A stretch of 6,785 bases of DNA from assembly GCA_003224075.1 (NCBI GenBank), contig QHYF01000238.1, positions 1 through 6,785 of the forward strand. The letters run 5' to 3'. Source of the DNA: Acidobacteriota bacterium. GTDB taxonomy: Bacteria; Acidobacteriota; Terriglobia; Acidiferrales; UBA7541. Below the pieces are notes generated by a model. The model saw only the letters and a program-made list of their open reading frames with translations, searched no databases and was not told the origin of the DNA. Position numbers and translations under genes: made by a program. Positions 1 to 6,629 of this stretch are shown in pieces; position 1 is the first letter of the stretch, and every line of letters begins with the position of its first letter.

Positions 1-46
1 CTGGCAAAGACACTCAAGCCACTGGAAATAGTTGCAGGGCCATGTG

Positions 47-2191
47 TTAGGGTCCAACGAGGGTGAAGAGCTGGGCTTGGTCGGACTGGACGGCATGGAG
101 GAAGGCGTTGTAGTCGGTGGCGCGGGCGGCGGGAATTTCGCGCAGCAAGAAATTGATGTGACGGGTGGCGGTGATGGTTTGGCCTCTTGCGGAGTATTGG
201 GAGCTGAAGGAAGCGTAATCGCGGTTGACGGAGGTACCCGTGGGGACCTGTGCGGTGGCGCCCGGTGGAAGATGAAGGGTAACGCTGGTCTGCACTTCGA
301 GCGGCGTGCCCAGTTCGATGGGCGAAGCAGCAGCGCCGGGGGCGGGTTTGGAGGGCGGATCGGGCAAGCCTAATTGGGGCAGCAGCGCGGGGACGCGCAC
401 GGGCTTCTTCGACCAATCGACAAATTTCGGTTGCGTGATTTCGTAGTCCACCGTGAAGGGCTCGCGCGTGGCGTACGGATCGGATGCGGTGAGGTTGATG
501 ACTTGCCCGCGGAAGCCGTCGGAGAGTGCCAGCAGTTGGGCGATCTCCTTCCATTTTTCCTTTGGCGCTTGGTGAAACGCTAGTCGAAGAAGCAGTTCGT
601 TGTCTCCGCGCATGGAGTACTTGACCTTTGCCACCAGCTTTCCAGAGTCATCGAGCGACGCGATCAGGTCCACTTTTTGCACGGAGGGGAAGGGCAAGTC
701 GTGAGGAATCACGCCCATCATTGAGGAAGGCGGCAAATCCACCATTGGGCCGGTGTCCATTCCGAGGAACAGCGCGGTGCTGCCACGGTAAGACGCCGGG
801 AGGACTCGAAAGGGCGCGACGTCCAGACTTGGATCGAGCAGACATGCGCAAGAAGTGACAGAAACCAAAAGGTGGTTGAAGCGCGCAGGGTTGGCCACCA
901 ACGAGGCGAGCTTTTTCGAAGGACCAATCAAGGCTGCCGCCGCTTCAAGGCCAACGGCCTTGGCGAGCGCCTGAAAGAGGAAAAACTTGTCTTCCTGCGT
1001 GGCGTAACCCGAAGAAAGGGTGTCCTCCAGGGCGCGCGGTTTGAAGCCTGTAGCTCCCAGCGGGAGATCGACAGTTCTGAGCTTTGCGGAGACAAAATCA
1101 TAGATACCTTCCGTTTTGGCGAGAGGCGTCTCCAGCCCCGCGGTCAGTTGCCGAGCCAATCCAATGACGACTTTAGGCAGCTCATCCGGCAGAGAGAGAG
1201 CCTTATAGAGCTTGAAAGACAGCTCTGGCCATCTCCAGGTCCTCCCAACTTCGATATCCGGTAAATCTTGCAGAGCGGCTGATGCACTGCCGCGATCCGA
1301 TTTCTGAAGAGCCGCATTGCTTTGCCAGGTGTAGGAGACTTGAGCGTCGCTTCCCTGGCCAGATCGTTCTATAGAAACCTTAGAGACGGACTGCTTTGCG
1401 AAAAGTTGGACCTTCCCGTATTCGGCCTGGGGGAGGGTCTCGCCCGTGGGTTTTGTCTGGACTACCAGGGACAATTTTGATCGAGGCGGCAGGCCGCCGC
1501 AAAGGCCGCAACCCGGCGCTGGACCGAGGCGCGATTCGAGCTCTAGTCTGTCCTTTTCATTCTTGGCGACGATGAGTGGGGAAGAAGCAAGAACAGAGGC
1601 GGGTAGAACAATCTGGAAATGCTCCTCGGAGACCACGCCGATGCGGTCGAAGGAATGGTCGAGCCAGAAGCCGGGGGCGAGGGGATGGTGCGAAACGGTA
1701 GTGATGACGCGGTATTCGAGAGTGTCGCCGGGCTCGAGGCCGAGGATGCGGACGGATTTGACGCGGACGTCGTGGTAGGCCGGGGCGTTGAGGACGGCGA
1801 GATTGGGATTGTCGGTGATGGCGCTGGGCAGGATGTCGGCGGAGCCGCCGCTCGGATGGGTGATGTGAACTAGAGGGATTTCGACGGATTCGAAGGAGCG
1901 GTTGTAGTCGAAATTGAGACGGGCGAACTGGCGAACACCGAGTTCGTTGTTGATGTGTACACGCGCGTGGACTTCTTTGCGGCTGTCGCCGTTGGCTTCA
2001 AACCGGATGCGGGTTTCGAGCAGTTCGATTTGTGCGGGATTTTCAGGAGCTTTTTCCGCCGACGGCTTGGGTTCGGACTTTTCGGTTTGCGGCAATTGTT
2101 GGGGGAGCGCCGCTGCGGCGAAGAAGGCAACCCAGGAACAAAGCAGGGCGACGGTTCGCAGAAAGTGATGCAGAAGCCCGGGGAGTCCCAT
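47..2191 (-). CDS. Secreted DUF3857 / transglutaminase-like domain protein, catalytic Cys replaced
   Basis: The product is 714 residues with the DUF3857 - transglutaminase-like - C-terminal beta domain order of exported proteins of unknown function. Residues 1-30 look like a signal peptide (hydrophobic 11-28, ending AAALPQQ), followed by a Pro/Glu/Lys-rich linker (31-52). DUF3857 covers about 55-290, including LEPGDTLEYR and FWLDHSFD. The transglutaminase-like core is about 335-475: GYATQEDK at 395-402, FNH with His440, and LLDPS with Asp453. Family members usually read GYGDCKDK at the first motif, so Gln399 stands where the catalytic Cys belongs and peptide cross-linking or cleavage activity is doubtful. 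The end (about 625-714) has the usual DYASFSSQYS and DYNAFLHAVQSDQAQLFTLV pattern. No further membrane helix is seen, so a periplasmic or surface location is inferred. The ATG at 2191 is chosen because the signal peptide starts there; the frame stays open upstream to 2833, but that part is antisense to the peptidase gene and through repeat DNA. No Shine-Dalgarno sequence precedes the ATG; a GTG three codons upstream (2200-2198) is an alternative start. The domain call is firm; the role is unknown. Confidence 0.88.
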   Translation of the reverse strand: MGLPGLLHHFLRTVALLCSWVAFFAAAALPQQLPQTEKSEPKPSAEKAPENPAQIELLETRIRFEANGDSRKEVHARVHINNELGVRQFARLNFDYNRSFESVEIPLVHITHPSGGSADILPSAITDNPNLAVLNAPAYHDVRVKSVRILGLEPGDTLEYRVITTVSHHPLAPGFWLDHSFDRIGVVSEEHFQIVLPASVLASSPLIVAKNEKDRLELESRLGPAPGCGLCGGLPPRSKLSLVVQTKPTGETLPQAEYGKVQLFAKQSVSKVSIERSGQGSDAQVSYTWQSNAALQKSDRGSASAALQDLPDIEVGRTWRWPELSFKLYKALSLPDELPKVVIGLARQLTAGLETPLAKTEGIYDFVSAKLRTVDLPLGATGFKPRALEDTLSSGYATQEDKFFLFQALAKAVGLEAAAALIGPSKKLASLVANPARFNHLLVSVTSCACLLDPSLDVAPFRVLPASYRGSTALFLGMDTGPMVDLPPSSMMGVIPHDLPFPSVQKVDLIASLDDSGKLVAKVKYSMRGDNELLLRLAFHQAPKEKWKEIAQLLALSDGFRGQVINLTASDPYATREPFTVDYEITQPKFVDWSKKPVRVPALLPQLGLPDPPSKPAPGAAASPIELGTPLEVQTSVTLHLPPGATAQVPTGTSVNRDYASFSSQYSARGQTITATRHINFLLREIPAARATDYNAFLHAVQSDQAQLFTLVGP

Positions 2192-2206
2192 CGTGGCCAC
2201 ACGGGC

Positions 2207-2235
2207 AGTGTAGGGCGGGGGCGAAAGTGCGTAAA
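2207..2235 (-). promoter_or_regulatory. Possible sigma70-like promoter giving a leaderless or near-leaderless transcript
   Basis: Read on the minus strand, TTTACG (2235-2230, 4 of 6 to TTGACA) and TACACT (2212-2207, 4 of 6 to TATAAT) are separated by exactly 17 bp. A start seven bases past the -10 box would fall at about 2200, on the G of an in-frame GTG and only 9 bases before the ATG at 2191. This fits the absence of a Shine-Dalgarno sequence. The hexamer matches are modest and such pairs occur by chance, so this is a hypothesis. Confidence 0.3.
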
Positions 2236-2310
2236 GAGACGGCTGCGGGCAGGTTGCCGGATATGCACGAGCCAGTGAGGCGGGCGCCTGGAAAAAAGCG
2301 AAGAATCTTA

Positions 2311-2373
2311 CACAGAGGACACAGAGACCGAAGAGTGCACAAAGAAAACAAAGACTCCAGAGGAGAAAAAGCC
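2311..2373. repeat. Degenerate 9-bp tandem repeat, seven units, CACAGAGGA type
   Basis: Seven consecutive 9-bp units tile this stretch without a gap: CACAGAGGA, CACAGAGAC, CGAAGAGTG, CACAAAGAA, AACAAAGAC, TCCAGAGGA, GAAAAAGCC. Positions 4-7 of every unit read A(A/G)AG, and the first two units are nearly identical. The array is purine-rich on the plus strand and lies between the two divergent genes. From memory, CACAGAGGACACAGAG-type arrays are scattered between genes in acidobacteria and several other environmental phyla; their function is not known to me. Because the period is a multiple of three, the minus strand reads as a spurious Leu/Cys/Phe-rich peptide. Confidence 0.75.
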
Positions 2374-2396
2374 ATTTAGAGGAAGAAACCGAATGG

Positions 2397-2410
2397 AGAC
2401 GCGCGCGTCT
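2397..2410. promoter_or_regulatory. 14-bp perfect palindrome upstream of the peptidase gene
   Basis: AGACGCGCGCGTCT equals its own reverse complement. It ends 48 bp before the ATG at 2459, where an operator for the peptidase gene could sit. The centre is alternating CG, which makes self-complementarity easier by chance in GC-rich DNA. No regulator gene lies in the window. Operator function is a guess. Confidence 0.3.
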
Positions 2411-2445
2411 GAGTGCGTGGTAGAGTTTGTGTGCGTCAAGAGTGC

Positions 2446-2451
2446 AAGGAG
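2446..2451 (+). promoter_or_regulatory. Ribosome binding site that fixes the M28 peptidase start
   Basis: AAGGAG lies seven bases before the ATG at 2459, a near-ideal Shine-Dalgarno sequence and spacing. It favours this start over the in-frame ATG at 2393, which has only a weaker GAGGAAG upstream and would put 22 mostly polar residues ahead of the signal peptide. Confidence 0.75.
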
Positions 2452-2458
2452 AGGGTGG

Positions 2459-3997
2459 ATGCGAAGAGTTTTGACAAGCGTGGCAGTGGTGGCGCTGGGT
2501 CTGTGCGCCGCGGGCGCACGAACGCTGCGGGCAGATAACAGGCTGGCGCCGAAAGGGCCGGACGAGGATGGAACGAAACCGGCGCTGGTGAAGATTGCGG
2601 GCGAAGGGCTGATGGACTCGCACGCGTTTCAATACCTCACGGAACTGAGCGATGACGTTGGCTCGCGGGTGACCGGAACGCCTGGAGAGAGAAAGGCCGA
2701 AGAATGGGGCATGGCCAAGATGAAGGCCATCGGCCTCGAAAACGTGCACGCGGAGAAATACCAGATCTGGCGCGGGTGGACGAGGGGCACGGCGCAGGCG
2801 GAATTGCTTGAACCGGTACGGAGACCGCTGCACGTGGATGCGATGGGCTGGACGGGTTCGACGCGAGCGGAAGGAGCGGAAGGAGAAGTTGTGACCGCGA
2901 ACCTCTTCAATATCGATGAAGAAATCAAGAACGCTCCGAAATATTCCGGGAAAATCGTTCTAGTGGTCCTGCAGGGCACGCCGAAGAAAAATGTGGATTC
3001 GCTGTTCGCGATATACGGAGATTTCCTGAAGGCAGCCGGCAAAGCAGGGGCGCTTGCCGTGATTGGAGGACAAGCGGGGTCGAAGGCCTCCGGAATGAAC
3101 CTCACGCACACCGGGATTCTCGGGTTCGACGCCGATTTTGCAATTCCGGTGTTGTCGATGACCGCGGAAGATCAGGGGCAACTGGAAAGATATGTGGAGA
3201 GCGGGAAGAAGGTGCGAGTGCGGTGCAACGTGCAGAACACGTTTACAAACGGGCCGGTGGAAACGGCCAATGTGGTGGGAGAAATCCGCGGGCGCGAGAA
3301 TCCGGAACAGGTGCTGGTGGTCGGAGCGCACCTGGATTCCTGGGATCTTTCCGAGGGAGCCACGGACAACGGCACGGGCTCGGCGAGCGTGCTGGGCTCG
3401 GCGGAGGCGATTGTGCGCTCCGGCATGAGGCCGCGGCGGACCATTCGCTTCGTCTTGTTTACCGGAGAAGAGCAGGGACTCGACGGATCCTTTGCTTACG
3501 TGAGGCAGCACCGGGCGGAGATGCCAAACCATCTGGGAAATCTGGTGCTCGATTCCGGGCAGGGACTTGTGAAGGAATACCAGTTAGGAGGCCGGGACGA
3601 TCTGGTGGAGAGCTTTCAACCTTTTGTTGAAGCGCTCTCTGCAATCCGGAAAATTTCCGTGAATGACAAAGTAGACAGTGGCACCGATACGTTGCCATTT
3701 TCGATGAACGGCTTACCCGGAATCAATATGGACCAGGACTCGCCGGAGTACAAGTACACGCACCACTCAGCGGCGGACGCGCTGGATGCCGTGAAGCCGG
3801 AAGTGCTGGCCGAGAACGCGACATTGATGGCCATGACCGCGTTTTGGATCGCGGACCGCCCTGAACGGTTTGCGGCCCCATGGCCTGCGGAGCGCACGGC
3901 AAAAATGCTGCGGGAGCAGGGTCAATACGAAATGCTGAAAGCTTTCCATCTGTGGCCGTTCGGGGACTTGGGCGAGGAGAAGAAGGGCAAGGAGTAG
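2459..3997 (+). CDS. Exported M28-family zinc metallopeptidase with PA-like insert
   Basis: The product is 512 residues, a probable aminopeptidase or carboxypeptidase Q-like enzyme using two zinc ions to remove residues from peptides outside the cytoplasm. Residues 1-26 form a signal peptide (MRR, then hydrophobic 4-20, with possible cleavage near AGA or LRA). About 48-120 is the start of the peptidase domain (SRVTGTPGERKAEEW). About 130-255 resembles a protease-associated insert (SGKIVLVVL, AGALAVIGG). About 270-470 is the catalytic core. The expected ligands are visible: His291 in GAHLDSW, Asp303 in ATDNGTG, Glu337 (general base) and Glu338 in FTGEEQG, Asp365 in LVLDSG, and His435/His436 in YTHHSAAD. 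All are intact, so an active enzyme is likely. Length suits PA-containing M28 proteins. The start at 2459 is supported by AAGGAG seven bases upstream and by the signal peptide; an in-frame ATG at 2393 is less likely. The permease gene follows 117 bp downstream on the same strand. The exact substrate cannot be told. Confidence 0.93.
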   Translation: MRRVLTSVAVVALGLCAAGARTLRADNRLAPKGPDEDGTKPALVKIAGEGLMDSHAFQYLTELSDDVGSRVTGTPGERKAEEWGMAKMKAIGLENVHAEKYQIWRGWTRGTAQAELLEPVRRPLHVDAMGWTGSTRAEGAEGEVVTANLFNIDEEIKNAPKYSGKIVLVVLQGTPKKNVDSLFAIYGDFLKAAGKAGALAVIGGQAGSKASGMNLTHTGILGFDADFAIPVLSMTAEDQGQLERYVESGKKVRVRCNVQNTFTNGPVETANVVGEIRGRENPEQVLVVGAHLDSWDLSEGATDNGTGSASVLGSAEAIVRSGMRPRRTIRFVLFTGEEQGLDGSFAYVRQHRAEMPNHLGNLVLDSGQGLVKEYQLGGRDDLVESFQPFVEALSAIRKISVNDKVDSGTDTLPFSMNGLPGINMDQDSPEYKYTHHSAADALDAVKPEVLAENATLMAMTAFWIADRPERFAAPWPAERTAKMLREQGQYEMLKAFHLWPFGDLGEEKKGKE

Positions 3998-4071
3998 GCA
4001 GGTTCGCGGAAACGGGACCTGCAAATTCCGCAGTTGGGGCCAGGAGTCTGAGGCCACAGCCGCAGAGCGGC
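3998..4071. other. Small inverted repeats between the peptidase and permease genes
   Basis: Directly after the TAG stop, 3998-4005 pairs with 4015-4022 (eight pairs, one G-T, nine-base loop). The loop bases GCGGAA (4006-4011) are also complementary to TTCCGC (4026-4031); with the short connecting segments the two pairings are probably alternatives. A further GCCGC-AGA-GCGGC hairpin is at 4059-4071. No run of T follows any of them, so none is a convincing intrinsic terminator. They could protect or attenuate a shared transcript, or be chance in GC-rich DNA. Confidence 0.35.
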
Positions 4072-4103
4072 GATGAACGGGGCGCGAGCCTTTAACTCCA
4101 GCT

Positions 4104-4110
4104 GGGAGGG
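4104..4110 (+). promoter_or_regulatory. Ribosome binding site for the permease gene
   Basis: GGGAGGG ends four bases before the ATG at 4115. It supports that start over the ATG at 4073 in the same frame, which would add 14 residues not typical of the family, whose members begin close to the W-Q-D-V/L-(K/R)-(H/Y)-G motif. Confidence 0.65.
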
Positions 4111-4114
4111 CAAA

Positions 4115-4426
4115 ATGGAAACGTTTTGGCAAGACGTGAAGCACGGGGCCCGGGTACTGCTGAAGAGCCCGGGATTCAGCGCGGTCGCGATATTGTCGCT
4201 GGCGCTGGGGATAGGTGCGAATACCACGATCTTCACGGTCGTCAACGCCATCCTTCTGCATCCCTTGCCGGTGAAGGACATCTCGCGACTGGTCGAGGCA
4301 GATACGATCGATGCGAAGACAAAAGTAGGCTTTGCGAATGCGGCGAAATTGGGCATGTCCTTTTCCAATTATCAGGATTACCAGCCGCAGAATGAGGGCT
4401 GGCCTGTATCATTCCAACTCCCTTGA
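4115..4426 (+). CDS. N-terminal fragment of ADOP-type ABC permease
   Basis: This piece is 103 residues, starting METFWQDVKHG behind a GGGAGGG ribosome binding site. Residues 19-48 (PGFSAVAILSLALGIGANTT, then IFTVVNAILL) are the hallmark first membrane helix of MacB/ADOP permeases, followed by HPLPVKD and the beginning of the first periplasmic MacB-like domain (SNYQDYQPQNE). From about residue 95 the reading (WPVSFQLP, then TGA at 4424-4426) no longer resembles the family, which marks the frameshift. On its own it would be a single-helix membrane peptide and is unlikely to work. The TGA overlaps the TTG codon of the following frame (TTGA), so reinitiation is formally possible, but no ribosome binding site precedes that TTG. 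Confidence 0.8.
   Translation: METFWQDVKHGARVLLKSPGFSAVAILSLALGIGANTTIFTVVNAILLHPLPVKDISRLVEADTIDAKTKVGFANAAKLGMSFSNYQDYQPQNEGWPVSFQLP
4393..4426 (+). other. Frameshift junction in the permease gene
   Basis: The 3' frame has a TGA at 4393-4395 and the 5' frame has a TGA at 4424-4426, so the change of frame must fall between them. Family-like sequence ends at GAG (Glu, 4394-4396) in one frame and resumes at GGG (4396-4398) in the other, which sets the break at the GGG run. No classical slippery heptamer is visible, so programmed shifting has no support. Confidence 0.75.
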
Positions 4427-6579
4427 CCTGGAGCGGCGGAACCGAGCCACGGCAGGTGAACGGGCAAATGGTGAGCGCGAATTATTTTGAGGTGCTCGGC
4501 ATCCAGCCGGCGGTTGGCCGGTTTTTCGCGGCGGACGAGGACACCAAACCCAGCGGAAATAATCTGGCGGTGGTCAGCTACAGTTTTTGGACCAACAAAC
4601 TGGGTTCCGATCCGAACATTGTCGGCAAGAGCCTCAGGCTGAACGCCATGCCGTACACGATCATCGGGGTCGCTCCAAGGGGGTTTAAAGGGACATTCAC
4701 ATTTGCGGGCGCGGAAGAAATCTGGATTCCCACAAGCATGTACCCCCAGGTCCTTTCCGGCTTTGCCAAGGATTTCTTCAACGAGCGGCGATTCCTGAAC
4801 ACAATTACCGTGGCGCGGCTCAAGCCTGGAGTCGGGATGGGGCAGGCCGAGGCTTCGCTGAAAACGATGGAATCAAGACTCGAGAAAGAATATCCGAAAG
4901 ACAATGCGGGACGCAGCATCGCGCTTACATCACTCTCGGAAGCAGCCGTCGGAGCGAACCAGCACGATCAGATTGCCCTGGCCGGCATGATGATGATGGC
5001 CGTGGTGGGACTAGTGCTGCTGATTGCATGCGCGAATTTGGCGAATCTGCTGCTGGCGCGCGCCGCGCGGCGGGAAAAGGAAATGGGACTGAGAGCCGCG
5101 CTTGGAGCAAGCAGGTCGCGTCTCATGCGGCAGATGTTGACGGAGTGCACGCTGTTGTCGCTCTTGGGGGCTGTGGCGGGGCTGGTTATCGCCTATGCGG
5201 GCCGGAGCGTTTTGTGGTCCTTCAGGCCCCCGTTCATCGAGCGGAACGACATCGACCTTTCGCTCGATTCTCACGTGCTCCTCTTTACGCTGGGGATCGC
5301 ATTGGTGACGGGGCTGCTCTTCGGGGTCGCGCCCGCGCTAAGGGCTTCTGTGCCGAATTTAATGGAAACGCTCAAGCTGGGCGGCCGCGGCGGTTCGATC
5401 GGATGGGGCCGGAACACCTTGCGAAGTTTGCTGGTGGTATCGGAAATCGCGCTCTCGCTGGTCGCGCTGGTGGGCGCGGGGCTCTTCATTCGAAGCATGC
5501 GCGACGCGCAGCAAATGGACCCGGGCTTCGAATCGAAAAATCTTTTCATGATGGCGTTCGATCTCGGCGCATTGCACTACGAGGAAGGGCGCGCGCAACA
5601 GTTCTTTCGCGAAGCCGTGGAGCGCGCCGACGCGACCCCGGGCGTGAAGTCCGCCACCATCGCATCCAACTTTCCTCTAGGCGGCGGCTTGGCGCGAACG
5701 GTTTTTCCCGAGGGCGAGAGCGAATCAACGGGATATCGTGGGATGCTGACGCAGCTCGACGACATTACGCCCGGATATTTCGACGCCCTCCGGATTCCGC
5801 TGAAAAAAGGGCGGGTCTTGAGCGATTCGGATCGGAAGGACACGACGCCGGTTGCGGTGATCAACGAGGCGATGGCAAAGCATTTCTGGCCGGGCCAGGA
5901 CGCCATCGGCAAGAGATTTCACTTTTTCGGCGATCCCACGCTGCGGGAAGTTGTCGGAGTCGTTGGAGACACGGTGGTGAACAACATCGGAGAAGCGCCT
6001 GTGCCGCTCGCGTATCTTCCGATCACGCAAGGTTTTTCACCCGCCGTTACGCTGCAGGTGCGGACCACGGGAAAACCCGAATCTGTGATCGCAGGAGTTC
6101 GGGGAGGAATTCAGTCACTTGACCCGAATCTGGCGATCACCAACGTGCAGACCATTGGCGAGATCATGGATCAGGGACTTTGGGCGCCACGGATGGGAGC
6201 GGCCATGCTCACCGTGTTCGGCGGGCTGGCGTTGCTGCTGGCGGCGTTCGGTGTGTATGGAGTGTTGTCCTACTCTGTGAATCAGCAGACGCGGGAGATC
6301 GGGATACGGATGGCCATGGGCGCGGAGCGCGCACACGTGCTGAGACTGGTGGTGGGTCAGGGTTTGCGCCTCGCCGCCGCGGGGCTCGTGGCTGGAGTTA
6401 TCGTGGCTCTTTTGCTAGTGCGGCAGCTATCCAGCTTGTTGTTCGGGGTGAGCGCATACGATCCGGTCACCTTCGTAGGGGTAGGACTGCTGCTGTTGGT
6501 GGTGGCCTTTATGGCATGCTACGTTCCGGCGCGCCGGGCTACTCGCGTCGATCCCCTCGTGGCGCTGCGGTATGAGTGA
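4423..6579 (+). CDS. ADOP-type ABC transporter permease, main part lacking its first helix
   Basis: This frame has 718 residues counted from TTG 4423, although family-like sequence begins at 4396 (GLACIIPTP). Residues 1-180 are the rest of the first MacB-like periplasmic domain (VSANYFEVLGIQPAVGRFF; YTIIGVAPRGFKG). About 185-310 is the first FtsX domain, with helices near 184-210, 240-260 and 286-305. A helix near 335-357 opens the second half, followed by a second periplasmic domain (about 360-585; GYFDALRIPLKKGR, AVINEAMAKHFWPG). The second FtsX domain (about 590-712) has helices near 590-617, 650-667 and 682-702. The duplication is visible: EKEMGLRAALGASRSRLMRQ (219-238) matches TREIGIRMAMGAERAHVLRL (623-642). 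The end, ARRATRVDPLVALRYE, is typical. MacB-like proteins couple ATP hydrolysis by a partner to work in the periplasm; the substrate is unknown, and no partner ATPase is nearby. The TTG start lacks a ribosome binding site, so it probably reflects the frameshift, not a true start. Confidence 0.85.
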   Translation: MTWSGGTEPRQVNGQMVSANYFEVLGIQPAVGRFFAADEDTKPSGNNLAVVSYSFWTNKLGSDPNIVGKSLRLNAMPYTIIGVAPRGFKGTFTFAGAEEIWIPTSMYPQVLSGFAKDFFNERRFLNTITVARLKPGVGMGQAEASLKTMESRLEKEYPKDNAGRSIALTSLSEAAVGANQHDQIALAGMMMMAVVGLVLLIACANLANLLLARAARREKEMGLRAALGASRSRLMRQMLTECTLLSLLGAVAGLVIAYAGRSVLWSFRPPFIERNDIDLSLDSHVLLFTLGIALVTGLLFGVAPALRASVPNLMETLKLGGRGGSIGWGRNTLRSLLVVSEIALSLVALVGAGLFIRSMRDAQQMDPGFESKNLFMMAFDLGALHYEEGRAQQFFREAVERADATPGVKSATIASNFPLGGGLARTVFPEGESESTGYRGMLTQLDDITPGYFDALRIPLKKGRVLSDSDRKDTTPVAVINEAMAKHFWPGQDAIGKRFHFFGDPTLREVVGVVGDTVVNNIGEAPVPLAYLPITQGFSPAVTLQVRTTGKPESVIAGVRGGIQSLDPNLAITNVQTIGEIMDQGLWAPRMGAAMLTVFGGLALLLAAFGVYGVLSYSVNQQTREIGIRMAMGAERAHVLRLVVGQGLRLAAAGLVAGVIVALLLVRQLSSLLFGVSAYDPVTFVGVGLLLLVVAFMACYVPARRATRVDPLVALRYE

Positions 6580-6592
6580 GTTATCTTCGAGT

Positions 6593-6617
6593 CGGGCACT
6601 GTCCGCGAAGGTGCCTG
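6593..6617 (+). terminator. Weak hairpin downstream of the permease gene
   Basis: CGGGCAC (6593-6599) can pair with GTGCCTG (6611-6617): seven pairs including one G-T, with an 11-base loop. It begins 13 bases after the permease stop. The nearest T-rich stretch starts only at 6631, too far for a standard intrinsic terminator. A weak terminator or a mRNA 3' end structure is possible. Confidence 0.25.
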
Positions 6618-6629
6618 CGGTAGTAACAT

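Larger units (their letters stand above)
4115..6579 (+). pseudogene. ADOP-type ABC transporter permease, whole gene split by a frameshift
   Basis: The two frames at 4115-4426 and 4423-6579 together make one permease of the acidobacterial duplicated orphan (ADOP, MacB/FtsX-like) type. The first frame is read up to 4396, then the reading must move to the frame that ends at 6579. That second frame is open from 4396 (just after a TGA at 4393-4395). Adding one G to the GGG at 4396-4398 joins them into an 821-residue protein reading NEGLACIIPTPLTWSGG across the join, close to the family's usual length of about 800-880. The rest of the sequence shows no other damage, so this is either a recent mutation or a sequence/assembly error. 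If real, the intact protein is not made unless ribosomes shift frame. No ATPase gene lies beside it, as expected of an orphan permease. Confidence 0.72.

Noticed and set aside
1..46. Possible tiny frame on the minus strand after the DUF3857 stop (ATG at 43)
   Set aside because: It ends after nine codons and has no ribosome binding site; the stretch is too short to interpret.
1555..1580. Interruption in the DUF3857 protein
   Set aside because: The frame reads through DUF3857, the transglutaminase-like core and the C-terminal domain without a break, and the length is normal for the family.
2393..2458. Longer start of the M28 peptidase at ATG 2393
   Set aside because: It would place 22 mostly polar residues before an obvious signal peptide, overlap the palindrome and ignore the strong AAGGAG before 2459.
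2192..2833. Upstream extension of the DUF3857 reading frame to 928 residues
   Set aside because: The added 214 residues run antisense through the start of the peptidase gene and through the 9-bp repeat, where they become Leu/Cys/Phe-rich low-complexity sequence. The signal peptide begins at 2191, so the extension is an open frame caused by high GC and the repeat.
2960..3532. 190-codon frame antisense to the peptidase gene
   Set aside because: It lies wholly opposite conserved catalytic sequence, with no ribosome binding site or recognisable domain.
4396..4426. Programmed ribosomal frameshifting in the permease
   Set aside because: There is no slippery heptamer, no strong downstream structure that I can see and no known precedent in this family; mutation or sequence error is simpler.
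5028..6122. 364-codon frame on the plus strand inside the permease gene
   Set aside because: It is in another frame of a well-conserved permease region, and its Arg/Gly/Ala-rich translation matches no family I know; it is a by-product of GC-rich codon use.
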